From contig CM032230.1 in the NCBI GenBank assembly GCA_019009955.1, positions 26,974,001 to 27,038,000 on the forward strand: DNA of 64,000 nucleotides. The letters are read 5' to 3'. The position numbers were made by a program, and so were the translations under genes. Below the pieces are notes generated by a model. The model was not told where the DNA came from, searched no databases, and was given only the letters and a program-made list of their open reading frames with translations. Shown piece after piece: positions 1 to 12,816 of the stretch (the stretch's first letter is position 1; each line of letters opens with the position of its first letter). This DNA is from Riptortus pedestris (lineage: Eukaryota > Arthropoda > Insecta > Hemiptera > Alydidae).

Positions 1-1124
1 AAATAAGCAATAACAATCCTGTCTTTTTAAATAAATAATTAAATCCAAGTTCTTGAGATCAACAATAATATGACAATAAAGAAAACAAAAAAAATTAATA
101 TAGTGTAAATAGTAAAATATAGTACATAAAAGATGACTAAAAGCATTCTATAAACCCTTTTCCGTCTTGATTGACATTTAACTGGAGTGTGGTCCATCAG
201 CACTTATAGATTCCAGAGTATTGCATGCTGACGTGATGAAGCAGTAAATTTTGTGTAGTTTTTCGAGGCTATCGATACTAAGTATCTCTTCAATTTTATG
301 CACATCACTGGCTGCTGAGGAAAGTGTTTGCAGATATTTATTTCTGTCTGTGGATTATATACCCACTCAAACCCTGCGCTCGCGCGTGTAGTGTTTCTTG
401 AGAGGCATGGTTACCTCATTTAATTTTATGGCATTAAGGAACGGAATAGACTGCCTGCATTTATTACTATGTTTATTAATTGTGGCATTCAAGAAAAATA
501 TTTCTTTAATGGATTTTAAAGTAAATCCTACAACCTACACATCACACTTATCAACTGAACCTTGTAATTTTATTCAGGCTAAGCAAAACGTGTTTTCTCG
601 TATACATATCTCGTATGAAACAGCTACGATAGTACTACAGACAATAGTAGTAGAACCTGTTCGAAGCCAACATTTATATATATATATATATATATACGTT
701 TTCTCCTTTGCAAACAAGAGTTTGTTCTCTTTTATTTATAAGTTAAAATGTTGGGATGTTAAATTTATTTCACATTCCTCTCCAGTCGTCAGATCGTTCA
801 CGCAATAGCAAAAATTGCATTTTTCTTTTAGGTCAGCTTTTTTCAGGCGTATTTGTTGTTTGGTATTGAATACGATGTAACATTCCAGGGTTTGAAACTA
901 GCATCTCCCAAACGGTAAAATAATTCCGAGAGACTTTGGAAATTCCCAATTATACCATATCTTAATCAATCTTGCCATTGGAGCCGAAGAGATACAAATT
1001 TAACTTAATAACAAACATCAACTAAAGGAGGATTCATAGTAATCTTAAATTTGAGAATATCACATCGCATTATCCTACCAAAATCGATTTTACCAACTAA
1101 ATCGTATCGAGTTGTAGAATGGAT
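1..1124. other. Unique AT-rich sequence, no gene seen
   Basis: I see no recognisable repeat or coding region here. A short (TA)n run lies at about 678-697. The open frame of about 136 codons starting at 398 reads through this run and has no domain or composition suggesting a protein, so it is not called. Confidence 0.6.
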
Positions 1125-1198
1125 GAAGAGGTGTGTGGGTATTGTAGTGTGTCCCTGTAGTACTCCCACAAAGCTACTACAGTAGGCCACACCTCTTC
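1125..1198. other. Imperfect hairpin, about 74 nt
   Basis: The arm GAAGAGGTGTG at 1125-1135 pairs with CACACCTCTTC at 1188-1198. After a small internal loop a second helix of about 10 pairs (TATTGTAGTG against CTACTACAGTA) closes an apical loop. The sequence resembles no repeat family in the window. It could be a small MITE relic or a structured RNA. Confidence 0.45.
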
Positions 1199-2342
1199 CT
1201 TTTCTTGACTCGTCTTCTCCCTCAACTACTTGTTTTCTTCTTCCACCTTTCTCTATGCTACTGTCTTACTTCATAGTTTTCATCCAACTTGCACGATCAC
1301 TCGGTCGCATCATTCTATCTCCTACTTCTCGATCAATTATATTTGTTTTGGAATAATCCAGAATAAAACTGGGTAAGCCAGTAGTATTTTTGTTGGAGCA
1401 AGAGGGAGTTTTGTTGTTACTAGTAGAACCATCCGACTATAACATTCGATTGGATTAAAATATATTATGCATATGGCTCAGCAAAGAAATTATGAAGAAG
1501 ATAAAAAACAAGAAGGGCATAACATAATTCAATCGATCAGTTTTAATTCAGAAGTCATTTCTGCGTCATATATGTCGCAAGAGCTAAGTAACTTAACACT
1601 TTGACTGCTATGTCTAACATATATCCGGGTCAGTATATAGTCAATTGTATCCTATACTTAATTTCATTTTGATATTGGCTCTCACAACTCCGTAACTTAT
1701 GCTTGAAAACTATTGTAAAACTTCTTACTAAAATATATAATTGTACTTTATTTGTCCGAAAACACTAATTCTAATTAACGAAGTAAATGCTTTTACATTT
1801 TGATTTCTCAACTAGTTTCACGGCTCGAAGTCACCTTATCAGGAGCACAATATTGAACATCTTTTTTTAGTTTTTCGCTATTAGTCCTTCTGGTTAGAGA
1901 TGACAAAGATGACCGCTGATACCTGCAGCAGACATCAATTAGCTGTCAGTTTTCTATATATATCGAGTATAAAGAACATTCGACGCCTTTGGAAACAATG
2001 TCAAAAATAAATACAAATTATTAGAAACTGACTGCTATCAGGTCTAAATTCGAATATTTTGTTAACAACACTAAAAAATATATTATTTAAATTTTGAGTT
2101 CCTGGTTTATTTGTTCACCATATTTTATTATTGTTAAAAATATAAATACTCATTTTACCTTTTACTTAAATATATTTTTTTATTTCCCTTAAACCTTTTC
2201 AAAGTCGAAATTATGTGAGGTTTGTAAAAGCCCGATGTGTCGTTTATTTAGTTTTCCCTAGCACATATTTTTGAAATTTCAATTGGCATTTAGAGCGAGT
2301 AAGTTCTTAGAAAAAAACGTTGGTTTCAACGAATTCCAACTT
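1199..2342. other. AT-rich sequence, nothing recognised
   Basis: Both strands were read. I found no terminal motifs of the repeat families described for this window and no convincing coding sequence. Confidence 0.6.
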
Positions 2343-2652
2343 CTGTTCTAAAAACAGTACTATACAATTTTTCTACCCGACGTATAAATAAAGAAGATAT
2401 TTTACGAAATTTACGAAATTCCCTCCTCAAAACGTCCCCTCCCCTTCCACTCTTCCGATTTCAGTGATGAACAAACTTAATCTTTGTTTTTACATAAAGC
2501 GCTTGTATATCGAGTTTTATATATACATATAATTTTGAACGGACTTCATTTTCGTTATCCTCTAGGAAGGATCGTTGGACATTAGAGAAAATTTGTCTAA
2601 AATCGGGTCATGAGTACGACCTCCAATACCCCCCTCAAGGGAAATCTGCTAA
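2343..2652 (+). mobile_element. HINE-TA copy, 3' part only
   Basis: The match begins at the 'ttctatacaatttttcga' module (here ttctaaaaacagtactatac). It runs through the C-rich stretch, the 'ccgatttcag' and 'catttttcgttatc' modules and the 'catgagtacgacctc' module. It ends AAGGGAAATCTGCTAA at 2637-2652. The TA tract is reduced to about 14 nt (2518-2531). The left palindrome half is damaged (ccccctcaaggg). It is 5' truncated and moderately diverged. Confidence 0.8.
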
Positions 2653-3570
2653 AACGAATTTGAATAATTGGATGTTTTTGTTAAAATATAGTCGTTGGTT
2701 TGTGGAAGAAGTGATATTCTATGAATAGCATAGTAAGGGAAAAGAAGTGTTATCTGTGTGATTACAGCTTCCTCTAGGCACTCCAGCTGCAACTCCTCCC
2801 ATCAACCACAACTACTATTTGTTGCGGATACTGCCTTTCATCTCGATACACAAAAAATGAAATAAAAGTACAGTTGATCCCAAAGGTTGACTAACTGTTG
2901 ATTTTTTATTGGCTCAGTGCTGTGATTATTATTCCGCAGCCCGTTGGAATTGTTTATTTCCTAAGAAGCCAACAATCGGAGGTCAGTGACCCAGCGGTTG
3001 CTTTAATTGCCTGGAAATGTTTCCTGGTTAATATGGTTTTTTGTATAAATTGGAAAAATTGTATTCCCTCCCTTCCTCCTTCCTTTCACTAAACAAATCT
3101 TGGTTGTACGCCGTACACAGCCTCTCCCCCCCCCCAGTCCAAGTCGAAGTTCCTTAACTACTACTATCTTCTAATATAGCTAGGCTTTTCAAGGTATAGT
3201 CGATTTAAACATATATTCTCATGACCTACTGTATTATACTGCCCATGAGGAACCGCTTGAACCTTTATTTTCACTCGTGGACAACATATATGACTTTTGA
3301 TGTACTTACATTGTACTTAAAATTGTAAGATATCATTTTTTTTTTATTACTATTAATTTATTTAGTTTGGAGGTGGATTCATGGAAATTTATTTTGTGAC
3401 GTACCGTCAAATAAGATCCTTGGTCCAGTCTTAACATATAAAGAAAGATGTTACGTGTTTCAAACAAGGAAATTAATTTTTGGTTTTGAATTCATGTCCC
3501 TGGTATTTTCAAAATTTTCCTCACCCGTCCTAATCCGTCGGAGACACTTTTAGTAGCCGAATGGAAATTA
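2653..3570. other. Unique sequence, nothing recognised
   Basis: The stretch contains a C-rich homopolymer near 3126-3136. No repeat end or coding signal was found. Confidence 0.5.
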
Positions 3571-3790
3571 AAGAGTCCGTCACGCAGTGTCTGCGTTAAC
3601 TAAGCAGATTTTCCACGCGCGTCACATATTTGCATTTATCTCAAAACTTAAAGGCTCAATGAGAACAATATTTGCTATTTAGGCTTGAAATAAAGTGTGA
3701 AATGTAACAGCTTATTGTTAATATGACAAGAGAAGGTTTTTAATGACAGCAAAAACTAAAATCATCAAATTTCTGAGTACTATTGAAGAT
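3571..3790 (+). mobile_element. HINE-TA copy, 5' part only
   Basis: It starts AGAGTCCGTCACGCAG at about 3571, then has 'gcgttaactaagcagatttt' and the 'catatttgcatttatctcaaaac' module found just inside the 5' end of the long subfamily. Homology fades near 3790. There is no TA tract and no 3' palindrome. Confidence 0.8.
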
Positions 3791-6649
3791 GGCGATATTA
3801 ATTGATAGACACTAGACTGTATTGTTCATAATAAAAGTCTATTTGTCAATAGAGCATTAATCAATTGAAAAACTTAAAAACATACACATAATCAACGCCT
3901 ACGATATATTCAGAATAGAAACCGTAGAACGAATTTTGACACCTTTGTGCGAACTCTTTATTATACATGACGGTTTACAACGATACCACTTATGCCCTTC
4001 CCAATTAATTTTTACTTCGGAGTATATTCTTAAAAATGTTATTTATATAAATAACTTTTTAAAATTCAAATAAACTTTGTTGATAACAATAATAAACATA
4101 TACGTTTTTAGAATGTGTGTTCATTTCGGATCGGCTCAACCTTATTTCTGCCCCATTTTAATTAATTATTGCAGGTAGATACCTGACTTGACCAAAAAAT
4201 ATAACTGAAAAGACTATCCTGAACTGTAATATTTATATTTTTCTTGGTCTGAGTTTTGTTGTGAGATGACTCCTTGGATGAGATGGGCTGTATAAGGTCA
4301 CAGTTCAAGGAATGGTCATTAGACTCCTGATGATATCAGATTCTCCAAGCATTATTTCTATCCTTGGTGGTTAGGAATCTATACAGTGGAATGCTTCAAG
4401 AGACATCTTATAATGGATTTTGACGAAGGGATGTTTTTTAACAGATTCTGCTGCAAATAAATTGTAAACTAATATTTCTTTAACATGAATGAAAGTTGTG
4501 TTTTTTTTAATATCTACATTTAGTTTTTTTCATCCTTGCAAAATCACCAAAAAATTTAGTTTAAACATAAAAAATCATCTTTCTGCCTCCTAAATTTTGC
4601 TCTGTAATATCAATATTTCCTTTCATCCCGCTGTGAACGTTCGAAATATTACAGGTAGAGAGCAATTTTTTAACGGCACACACACACACGCATGTAACTA
4701 TTACTTAAAAGATACAATTTCTTATGCATTTTAGTGGGTTCGTCTGCCATTACCAGGTTCATATTTTCCACTCTGTAGAAGAACACACAACAACACTCTC
4801 AATAACAAAAGACTCCGATAATTATGATGTGGAAATCTATGCGTCAATTGCCTTATATTTTCATTTTTTTTAAAAGATAATTATGGCAATTAGGAAATTA
4901 TAATGCAATTTTTAATTAGCTTTAAGGGAGTTTATTCATCTAAAATAAAATGTTTTAGAAACTTGAACAACGTTAAAACTGTACAGTAAAACATCCAATG
5001 CTTACGTAATACAATAGGTTATAGTTTGGGTAAAATGTGTAATTATTTTCTTCGTGCAAAGGGGACGTTTATAGGTATCATTTATTCAGATATAAATGAG
5101 TAGATATATGGATTAAATGCTGAGGTTTTATATTCCCCTTAAACAGGACGGTGGAGCTGTGTACAAAAAAAAAAAATAATAAAACTAGCGTTTATTCATA
5201 CATTTATTATGTTTTACCAGCATTCAGACAATCAGAACTTTAGGCAATTTTTAGCGTTCGTTGTTATCTTTTTGGATCATTTAGATTTCATTTGTAGTGT
5301 CCATTCTGCATCTTTACATATACATCAATATCACGAATTGACACAAATTCACGAAATTTAGCATGGAGTTATATCAGGATTTGCGTAATAATTCCAGTTT
5401 CTCACCAGTTCCCACTGGGATGCAAGATTTAATTGGTGATGGGCTGAACAAATAATATTTCAAAGTTCTGGCCTGTTTAAAAAGTAAACATTAGGTAGTC
5501 CGCTCCGGTAAGCTTTAATTCAATAAATTAGAATTAATTTTTAAATTTTAAAATATTTATTATCACGTATTTCTGTGATAATTCCATGTATTTATTTTTA
5601 TCTTTCAGTTTCTTATGTTAACATCTGGTAGAAATTTTGAACTGTGTTGAAGTCGTCCAATGAATGAGAATTACTTCGTCTTAATGCCTTTATAGTTAAA
5701 TACTCATAATCGGAAGCAAAGGGAAAACTTACAAGTAGCCTTGGATTCCTCATTTTTTTTGAGGTATCCATGAAAAATCCTCGATCCTTCTGAAGTAGTC
5801 ATAAGCCGTACATCTTTTCCGTGACACATTTCCTTCCATGATTTTCTCCTACCCAATTTAATAGATAAATCAAATACACATTTCCAATGCTGAATGCATT
5901 TCTGAATTCGAGTTACACAATAACTTTCCTGGAGCCTCGGTTAATGAATTCTAAATGAGGTCAGTGTACGAAACTCAAATATATGGATATTTGGAAACGT
6001 ATATTGATTGGATTTGATACGTGTTGTGATAACATCTTAGTCTGTGTTACTCAGATGCCTCGCCCACTATGTGCCATTATATGGTCAATTTTATTATTTA
6101 TCACCTGACACGGCCATCACAAAACCGGAGGTGTGTCATTCAGAGGAAGTTAATAAAAACTTGCTTGTCTTGTCCGAACGAGACGGGGAGGGGAGTGGTT
6201 CGTTCATTGAGAAGTAATTGTCCGTGAAACATGAATGAGTGGAGCATCTTCGCTTCTCGTCAGCTGCTTTCACTGATTTATACAGCTGTAAATTATTTAC
6301 ATTTATCTCTAAGTAATAGTTCACAATGCTGCTCAATAAATACATTCACATGAATTGACCTTCATATTTATACAGTACACCTGTTTCTTATACAGTAATT
6401 GGTCACTGGATTTCTGAATAACCATAAACCAGACTAGCTTCTTTTTCGTAGTTTAAATTTACGTTATTTATAAAAGAGCCGAAGTGGAACACTTTCCTCC
6501 TTTATTTCTGATCACATGGAGAAAGATTCCAAGTTAAAGAGATAATTAATTTACCCATGCGGATATATTTTACTTGGCATTATGTGCTTATTGTTCAACT
6601 TTATAAATCAAATTTTATATTAAAAATCGTATTCAGTGATAAAATAAAA
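3791..6649. other. Unique AT-rich sequence
   Basis: A (CA)6-like run lies near 4677-4689 and an A-run at 5166-5177. No repeat family member or coding region can be supported. The minus-strand frame at 6136-6345 (69 codons) has no recognisable motif. Confidence 0.5.
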
Positions 6650-7085
6650 TGCGCCTTCAGGTGTGGCTTGAACTAAGCAGATTTCCCGCGTGCTGGAATG
6701 ACACACTGCTGATGAAGTAATCTCACCATTCTCTGTTCCTAAATAAAAATCTGAAGAGTATACGTTGGGGTTTACTGGAGACTGAAAAAAAGTACAAAAA
6801 CTCTCTTAGCATTGGAATTAGGTAAAAATGCACATAATTACAATTATAGAGGTTCACTGTTTTAACAAGATAAGTTGTATTAACAGTACGGAGATATTTT
6901 GAATTTTCGAATATGCCCTCCCTTTAATTCCCCAATTCTTTGTCCGATTTCAGCCATTAACAAATATGATCTTTATTTTTTAAAGAAAAGGTTAAATATC
7001 GAGTATGGTACAGATCAAATAATTATTTTTCGGTCAAGAAATAAAATCTTAATTGATGACGTCTTATTTGGATGTCTCTAAAAAT
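6650..7085 (+). mobile_element. HINE-TA copy, old and diverged
   Basis: The 5' motif survives as 'gtgtggcttgaactaagcagatttcccgcgtgctgg' (6660-6695), a variant 5' module also seen at 30986. The body is recognisable at 'acggagatattttgaattttcga' (6891 onward), 'gtccgatttcagccattaac' and 'gttaaatatcgagtatgg'. The TA tract and 3' palindrome are lost. Confidence 0.65.
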
Positions 7086-7289
7086 CTGTTGAAAACAATA
7101 TTTGATAATCAAACGTTGCATTACATACTCCCTTACTGTTAAAGTGCAATGACTGAAATAGGAGCTTTACTGAAGGCTGAAAATGAAAAAAACTGAAAAA
7201 TCTGGGTTAATTGAAAATTTGGAGTATCTCCATTTGACTCAAATGTTGGAATCAAAAAATGTTATTGGACCAATATCGTTGAAAAGTGC

Positions 7290-7472
7290 ATACATTCTTC
7301 TCTAACTTCAATCTAAAAATATTAATTAATATTTTTTTTAATTTTCAGCCTTCAGTAAACCCCTTCTCATATTAACAATAAGCAATATACCATGAAAAAT
7401 CTTATTCCCAGTTTAATTATCAATTATTGTTTTCAATGCTCCTTTACTATGTGAGATACATGCAAATATGTT
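7290..7472 (-). mobile_element. HINE-TA internal fragment
   Basis: On the plus strand it reads 'ttttcagccttcagtaaacccc' followed by 'gagatacatgcaaatatg'. This is the reverse complement of the module near the 5' third of long HINE-TA copies. Neither end is present. Confidence 0.55.
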
Positions 7473-8541
7473 AGATTTAACGTGGTCTATAATTATTATG
7501 TTTTCTAGAGAGCTCTGTTGATCGACTCCATGTTCTTATTTATACGATTCATGTGAACTTAATTTTCAAGTCCAATTTAAATTCAAAGTTACGGTTACAT
7601 TAGCTATCTGTTCGTGGTGAAATACAAAATCCAATTCGAAATAACAACATCAGCTTACCACTCCATTTTTAATTTTTTTTTCTTTGGCTGGAGAGCTTTA
7701 TTTCTTGGCATGATTCAAACCCTCCAGTACTGTAATACTACGGTACTATACTGTACATTCTCCATCCGTTTCCAAAATCAGCCAGTGAGCACTCTTCTCT
7801 CACACGATGCGAACACCCCTCAATTTTGGCAAGCACCCAAAATAACAGTCGTACGTATAAATTCAGCTTAAGAATTCAGCTTGAATTCGCGAGCTTTCAG
7901 CGGGACTTGCTGCAACTGATGTCTTTCTTCCTTTAGTATGCAGCCATCTTTCATAGAATATTGTCTCCTTAACATTTGAATGTGATGTACACTAAGATAT
8001 ATAGGCCCCAGGGCCTATAAAGTTGACAGAGGAAAGGTCGATTGAGGTTGTTCCAAAAATGATAAAGCTTTGCAAACACACACTCTCAAAGTGTTTCGAT
8101 TCGAAGAATTATTCTATAATACTTTTCCTTTAATCGCCATTTTAAAATAAAAAACTTTGATACAGATTAAAAAGAAAGAATTCATCTGAACTCAGTTTAT
8201 CAACTCGCGTTATCTTATCGTTTCTGACAAGCAGGTGATAAGTCTGGAAATAAAAGTGCAGTTTTGGTGATTAATAAACTACGTAGAACTTTGATTTATA
8301 ACTATTGAATTATAGTATTTAATTTAATCAGTTCGTTTACCTAATTATTATTCTCCTAAATGTAATAATAAAACATTTTACTTGGAATAGCATAGAGTCA
8401 AATTTAAAATAACTCGTCATATACTTTGAGAGTGTCAATGGAGCTGGAATTTCTTGTAGAATGTTGGATTCCTTCTTTCTTTGTGCACCTGAAGATTTGT
8501 CCTGGGCGAAACCTGAAGATCATTGGTGAGAAATAAATTAA
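7473..8541. other. Unique sequence, nothing recognised
   Basis: The 85-codon frame at 7614-7871 has no motif, and its sequence resembles nothing else in the window. Confidence 0.5.
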
Positions 8542-8550
8542 ATGAAAAAG

Positions 8551-8749
8551 TTATAACGTCCACTTTGTGCCACTAAGGCTAATTGGACGAGTTATCTACA
8601 GGTTACCTCTCTTTTCTAGCCAGGATGAGAATAAGGATTATATTTGACGATTTCGTCTCTGAATAAATTACTAGTTCATGTTACTGAGAATCGAACTCAC
8701 GACTGTAGGTTTACTAAACGAGATTAAAACTAACACCTTAACTAAATTG
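8551..8749 (-). mobile_element. tRNA-derived SINE, full-length but old
   Basis: On the minus strand it has the tRNA-like head (relic box B around 'gagttcgattctc') and the conserved body (CTGGCTAGAAAAG, GTAACCTGTAGATAAC). It ends in the '...aaagtggacgttataac' tail. The flanks ATGAAAAAG (8542-8550) and ATGAGAAAG (8750-8758) form a 9-bp target-site duplication with one mismatch. Confidence 0.8.
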
Positions 8750-8762
8750 ATGAGAAAGACTC

Positions 8763-10879
8763 CATAACACCCTCTTTTGTTCATTGAAAAAAAATGTACG
8801 TGATGAAGTTTTATTTTAAATTTCACAGTCTCAAATTGATGCTCGCCTATTGAAGTATCTATTGTTCCGTAAAGTGGTTAGATTATACAATTTATGGGCT
8901 GTTATTAGAATTAAAAAATTAAAGGGAAATAATTATCATCAGCCCAGTTCTTCAGAAGTGAAGAAATAAATTCACCATGAATAAGTGATTTTTCCATTTT
9001 TATACAATTATAAATGACTTAAGATCCGGTTGAATTTGCTTCCGAATCCAATCTTGCTTTGATATTCGAGATTCAGTTACCATAGTTTTACGTCCTCTAT
9101 TTGTAGGTTCACAAGTACGAAAACTATTTGCGTCAAGAGTATAATAAGCCACATGAAATGGGTGGTACTTTCAATTCTAAACCAAACACTGGGTAGGTTG
9201 TAATCTTAGCGGTTTATGATCTTTCATAATGTGAGGACTTTTATTCAGCATTTCCAGTTAAATTGGCATAATTATCTTTGTTACACCTGTTGTAACACTT
9301 GTTGTATTGTTTTAAAATAATGTTCCAATTATTTTAAAACACCAAAAGAGCACGAAAGGAATGAATAATAAGACATTTCTCATATGCAATTCTGCTGTAA
9401 CATCCCCGATGCATTTAGGGAGGCCTTCCTGTCTTCGGCGTTATATTACTCACAGGTTTACTTGCATGTCTATATCTATGAAAAGGCTAAAATATAAATA
9501 ATAAGTAGAGTTTAAAGTGGGCTTAACACATTTCCTGATACATTAACGTTGTGAATTCTGTAGGAGAGGGTTTTCAGCGGGGAACCCAAGAAAAAAAAAA
9601 TGTGTCATATGCTGAAGCCACTTAAAAAAGAATCAAATAATGCTGTTAATTTTTTATTATCGAATAAAATATTATGATTATAGAAATCAATTTTGACACC
9701 AATACATGATAACAGTGATATTTAAAATTCTCACTCTACCTCTAAACACTCATTCCACCTGGATAATGCTTTAAAAAACTTGCATATCTCTTATTAGATA
9801 GCATGCAGATATGAATCGCATCAAAACGTTCTATGTAACCAGTCTTATTACAAAATTAATTTCCTATAAATGTTGTTCTGGGCATATCCTGTATAAGTTC
9901 GTTCTGTATCTCAACCTCCAACTGAGATATTCGAATTTTTTTAGTATTCAATCTTAGTCAACACCCGCTCCTACTCTTGTGATTTTCACTTTCCGTAACG
10001 TAGTGAGCTTCGCATCCCATATCCTACTGATATTTCGATACCGTTTACAAAGGCTTCTTATTATGGGAGATGATGAGTGGAGATCTTCAATGTCATATAA
10101 TACCAGCTCGTGAGAAATCTTAGTGTGTTACCTTTATAATAAGAGGTTAACCTGAACACTTCACAAATTTAAATTGCCATAAATTCCATGGAATTGCAAG
10201 AGTACCGCGAGGGAAATGAAAACATATATTTACTTGATATTATCTTTTGAGGTGTGTCCTGTTAATTACTTATTCTGGAATATGGAGCGTGTGTCGTCGT
10301 CCCGAGGTATGTCACTTTATAGTAAACACAGCTTTCACTGCCCCTGACAATTTTATCAGTATCCTCACTTACGGAACAGAGAAACTGTATAACGGAGACC
10401 TGTAAACATTTGGAAAGTAAATTTTTAATTAAGGGCTACTCACTATATACGTACATATGGAATCTCTAGCTGCTTAAGATGAATGAATGTCATAGAGTGT
10501 TGCACCGCAAAAATAGACTGATATTTTCTTTTCTTCCTTAATAAAAAAAAGAAATGTTTGTTTATTCATTTCTCCAAACGTATTTCTCACATCATTAATT
10601 CATATTTGAGTGATACAGATGACAACAGTTCGGCCAATTAGATCCTTTCGTTACGCCGTTTTGTCATTAGGTAGATAGAAGCTGTTGACGGTGGATGGCT
10701 ATGTCAGAAGCGTAGAAGGAGCTAGGCCAAATCCTAGTTTTTTGTTTTTTTTTCATTAAACGTTTCCGAAAGATTTTTGCTTCAGCCTCAGTGGTTACAA
10801 GGTGTGTGGGCAAGCAGAGAGTAAGTAGACCATTACTGCCAGCCAGTCGTATACCAACTATCTACCAGTACAAATACTT
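8763..10879. other. Unique AT-rich sequence
   Basis: No family termini and no coding region were recognised. An A-run is present near 9592-9601. Confidence 0.5.
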
Positions 10880-10950
10880 TTCATGTTCTGAAGATGACAC
10901 TGAGAGCTGCCGACAACGTTTAGGGAAATAAATAACAAGGATTAGTTTAT
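10880..10950 (+). mobile_element. Possible retroelement terminus with hammerhead-like core (weak)
   Basis: The plus strand reads CTGAAGATGACACTGAGAG followed by a decayed partner (ctgccgacaacg) and 'ggaaataaataacaagg'. The order CTGANGA, short stem, GAAA-like box and AATAAATA tail resembles the ends of Penelope-like elements, which are known to carry hammerhead ribozymes. Here the GAAA box is changed to GACA and the stem pairs poorly. The evidence is a short motif only. Confidence 0.3.
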
Positions 10951-10999
10951 TCTACTCTTCTGATTCTTATAACTATTCAAGAGGATTTCAGCATTTTAA

Positions 11000-12144
11000 T
11001 TATCAGAAGAAATAATATGCTTTCAGGTGCTACCTTGTAGACTGTTGGGCTTCTGACTTAGGCATTCGATGCGTCCAACTTGATCCTTCCATTTAGTGCC
11101 AAGAGCTTGCGCTATCCTACAATCCACCTGTTGGTTATCGAACCATTTCTGCTTCTCTTCTTGGCCCGCTTGGAGTTCCTTAAACTTTGTGTGCATGCGT
11201 TTTACATAAGTGAAGCAAAACATACAAAATTCAGGAGGAAAGCTCTGAGCTAAGAGATCTGAGATCTATTATAGATATAAGAGCCATGACAAGAAGGCGA
11301 GATGCGACCACGCCTATATCTAGTAAGAGCTCCCATTCCCATGGGAACACTAGTACCCTCTCCGTTAGTCCTTTCTCTGGGCCTAGGGTATCCTTATTCT
11401 TTATGATATTTCACTTTTTTAGAGTCTGTGCGCGTTTTAGTTCTTTCATGATACGTGATTATGTTTTCGCAAAACAATAAAATATAAAGGGGTAGGGGAT
11501 CAAGAGAGCCGAGCAACATTTTTGGCAAAACTAGGATACTAATAGTAGTATCTGTGGGAGAACGTAAAATAGTTGTAACTTAGACCGCTTGTAGCGCTGC
11601 ACATAATTTTCGCATTGTTGAACTCAACCATATGATTTATTTTACAAAGCATTGTCAAGCAACATCAGCTGACTGCATCATTATAGGCAACGTGCCCAAA
11701 CAACTGCAGCTAGTTTTAAACAAATTTATAAAATGTGAAAACCTGTGTAGTATAATATCTCAATGTTAAGAAACAATAAGAGATTGAATTAATGCTATTC
11801 TCTACATATGGTCATGAATAGGTATTTAATAGTGAGGTAAGTATAGAACGGCTTTATTCTCACTACTAAATATTGGAATTTCATCACTTCTATGATTGTT
11901 CAGATTCTAGATAACACCCAAATTCTTGATCTTAAAATTTATTTCTCTCTTAATTATAAAGTTATACTGAGTAATCTGCGTCTGTCATATTAAGGTAGAG
12001 GATTGGTTCTAGTCACAGTAAATGGAATTCTGTTGTCAAAAATGTCGATGGATGCCGTCAAAGAGTCGAAATACTAATAAAGTTTTTAAAATGAACTTTA
12101 TTTCTATATTATAGAGTATAAACCGACATAAAGACGTCCTAGAA
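11000..12144. other. Unique sequence with an unassigned frame
   Basis: The minus-strand frame 11023-11223 (66 codons, rich in K, E, Q and charged residues) and its surroundings are less AT-rich than the neighbourhood. No motif is recognisable and I do not call a gene. The rest shows nothing. Confidence 0.4.
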
Positions 12145-12336
12145 TCAGACTGAGACTTTTACAGGGGGTTTATAAATAGATCTAGAAATGTTTGCAGGTG
12201 TGTTCCCAGGCATCTCTCTGACTTGTGCAGGTTTGAAAGTCTCTTTGTATTCCTTGTAACAGTTGTTACTGGCTAATCGGCGAGTACACTTGGCAAACAC
12301 TTTCGATGTGAGGACACCAACTTGAAGCCTGCCCAA
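12145..12336 (-). CDS. Unrecognised 63-codon frame, possibly an exon or gene relic
   Basis: This minus-strand frame has a balanced amino-acid composition (Lys, Arg, Thr, Pro, Cys, few Ile/Asn runs), unlike the Tyr/Ile/Phe-rich chance frames around it. Local base composition is also less AT-rich. I do not recognise the product. No membrane segment or signal peptide is visible, and no repeated motif is present. A methionine opens the frame, but the upstream DNA gives no promoter evidence, and a splice acceptor just upstream cannot be excluded. It could be an exon of a host gene, a processed pseudogene fragment or chance. No neighbour supports a function. Confidence 0.2.
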   Translation of the reverse strand: MGRLQVGVLTSKVFAKCTRRLASNNCYKEYKETFKPAQVREMPGNTPANISRSIYKPPVKVSV

Positions 12337-12785
12337 TGTTGTAGTGTATGTGTGCGTGCGTGCGTGTGTACTCGTTCGTGTATTTACTTTGATTTCTTTC
12401 CTCTAGCGTTTTTAATCAAATTTGTATACAATTTAGAATTGGTATTAATCCATCACCATGCGTAGTGGACTATGGAATCGGCAGATAAGTCAAAAAGAAA
12501 CTATTTTTAGTTTCATATGATTGTTCTAAAATCACGAAAAACCCGATTATAACTAGAATAGATTTGTTATTGGAGCTTTTGTGATGTCAAACAAATAGCT
12601 ATATGCATTGATTTTAACAATTTATTGATAAGCAGTACTGTGACTGCATTATTTAACAGTATCATTTATATGAATCTTGATAAACAGATATCATTACATT
12701 AATTTTTCTCCTTATATTGAACGATTTAGTAATAGCGTAATACATTTATGTGATAATTTATTGTTTCTTGTTGTTTACATTTTAA

Positions 12786-12788
<3 letters not shown>

Positions 12789-12816
<28 letters not shown>
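12789..12816 (+). repeat. Poly-A tract, 28 A
   Basis: Uninterrupted A28. No retroposon body is recognisable immediately upstream, so it is called only as a homopolymer. Confidence 0.9.

Noticed and set aside
398..808. 136-codon plus-strand frame
   Set aside because: It reads through a TA run into Tyr-Ile repeats and has no domain; it is a chance frame.
12789..12816. Processed pseudogene tail
   Set aside because: No open or homologous coding sequence is recognisable upstream of the A28 run.
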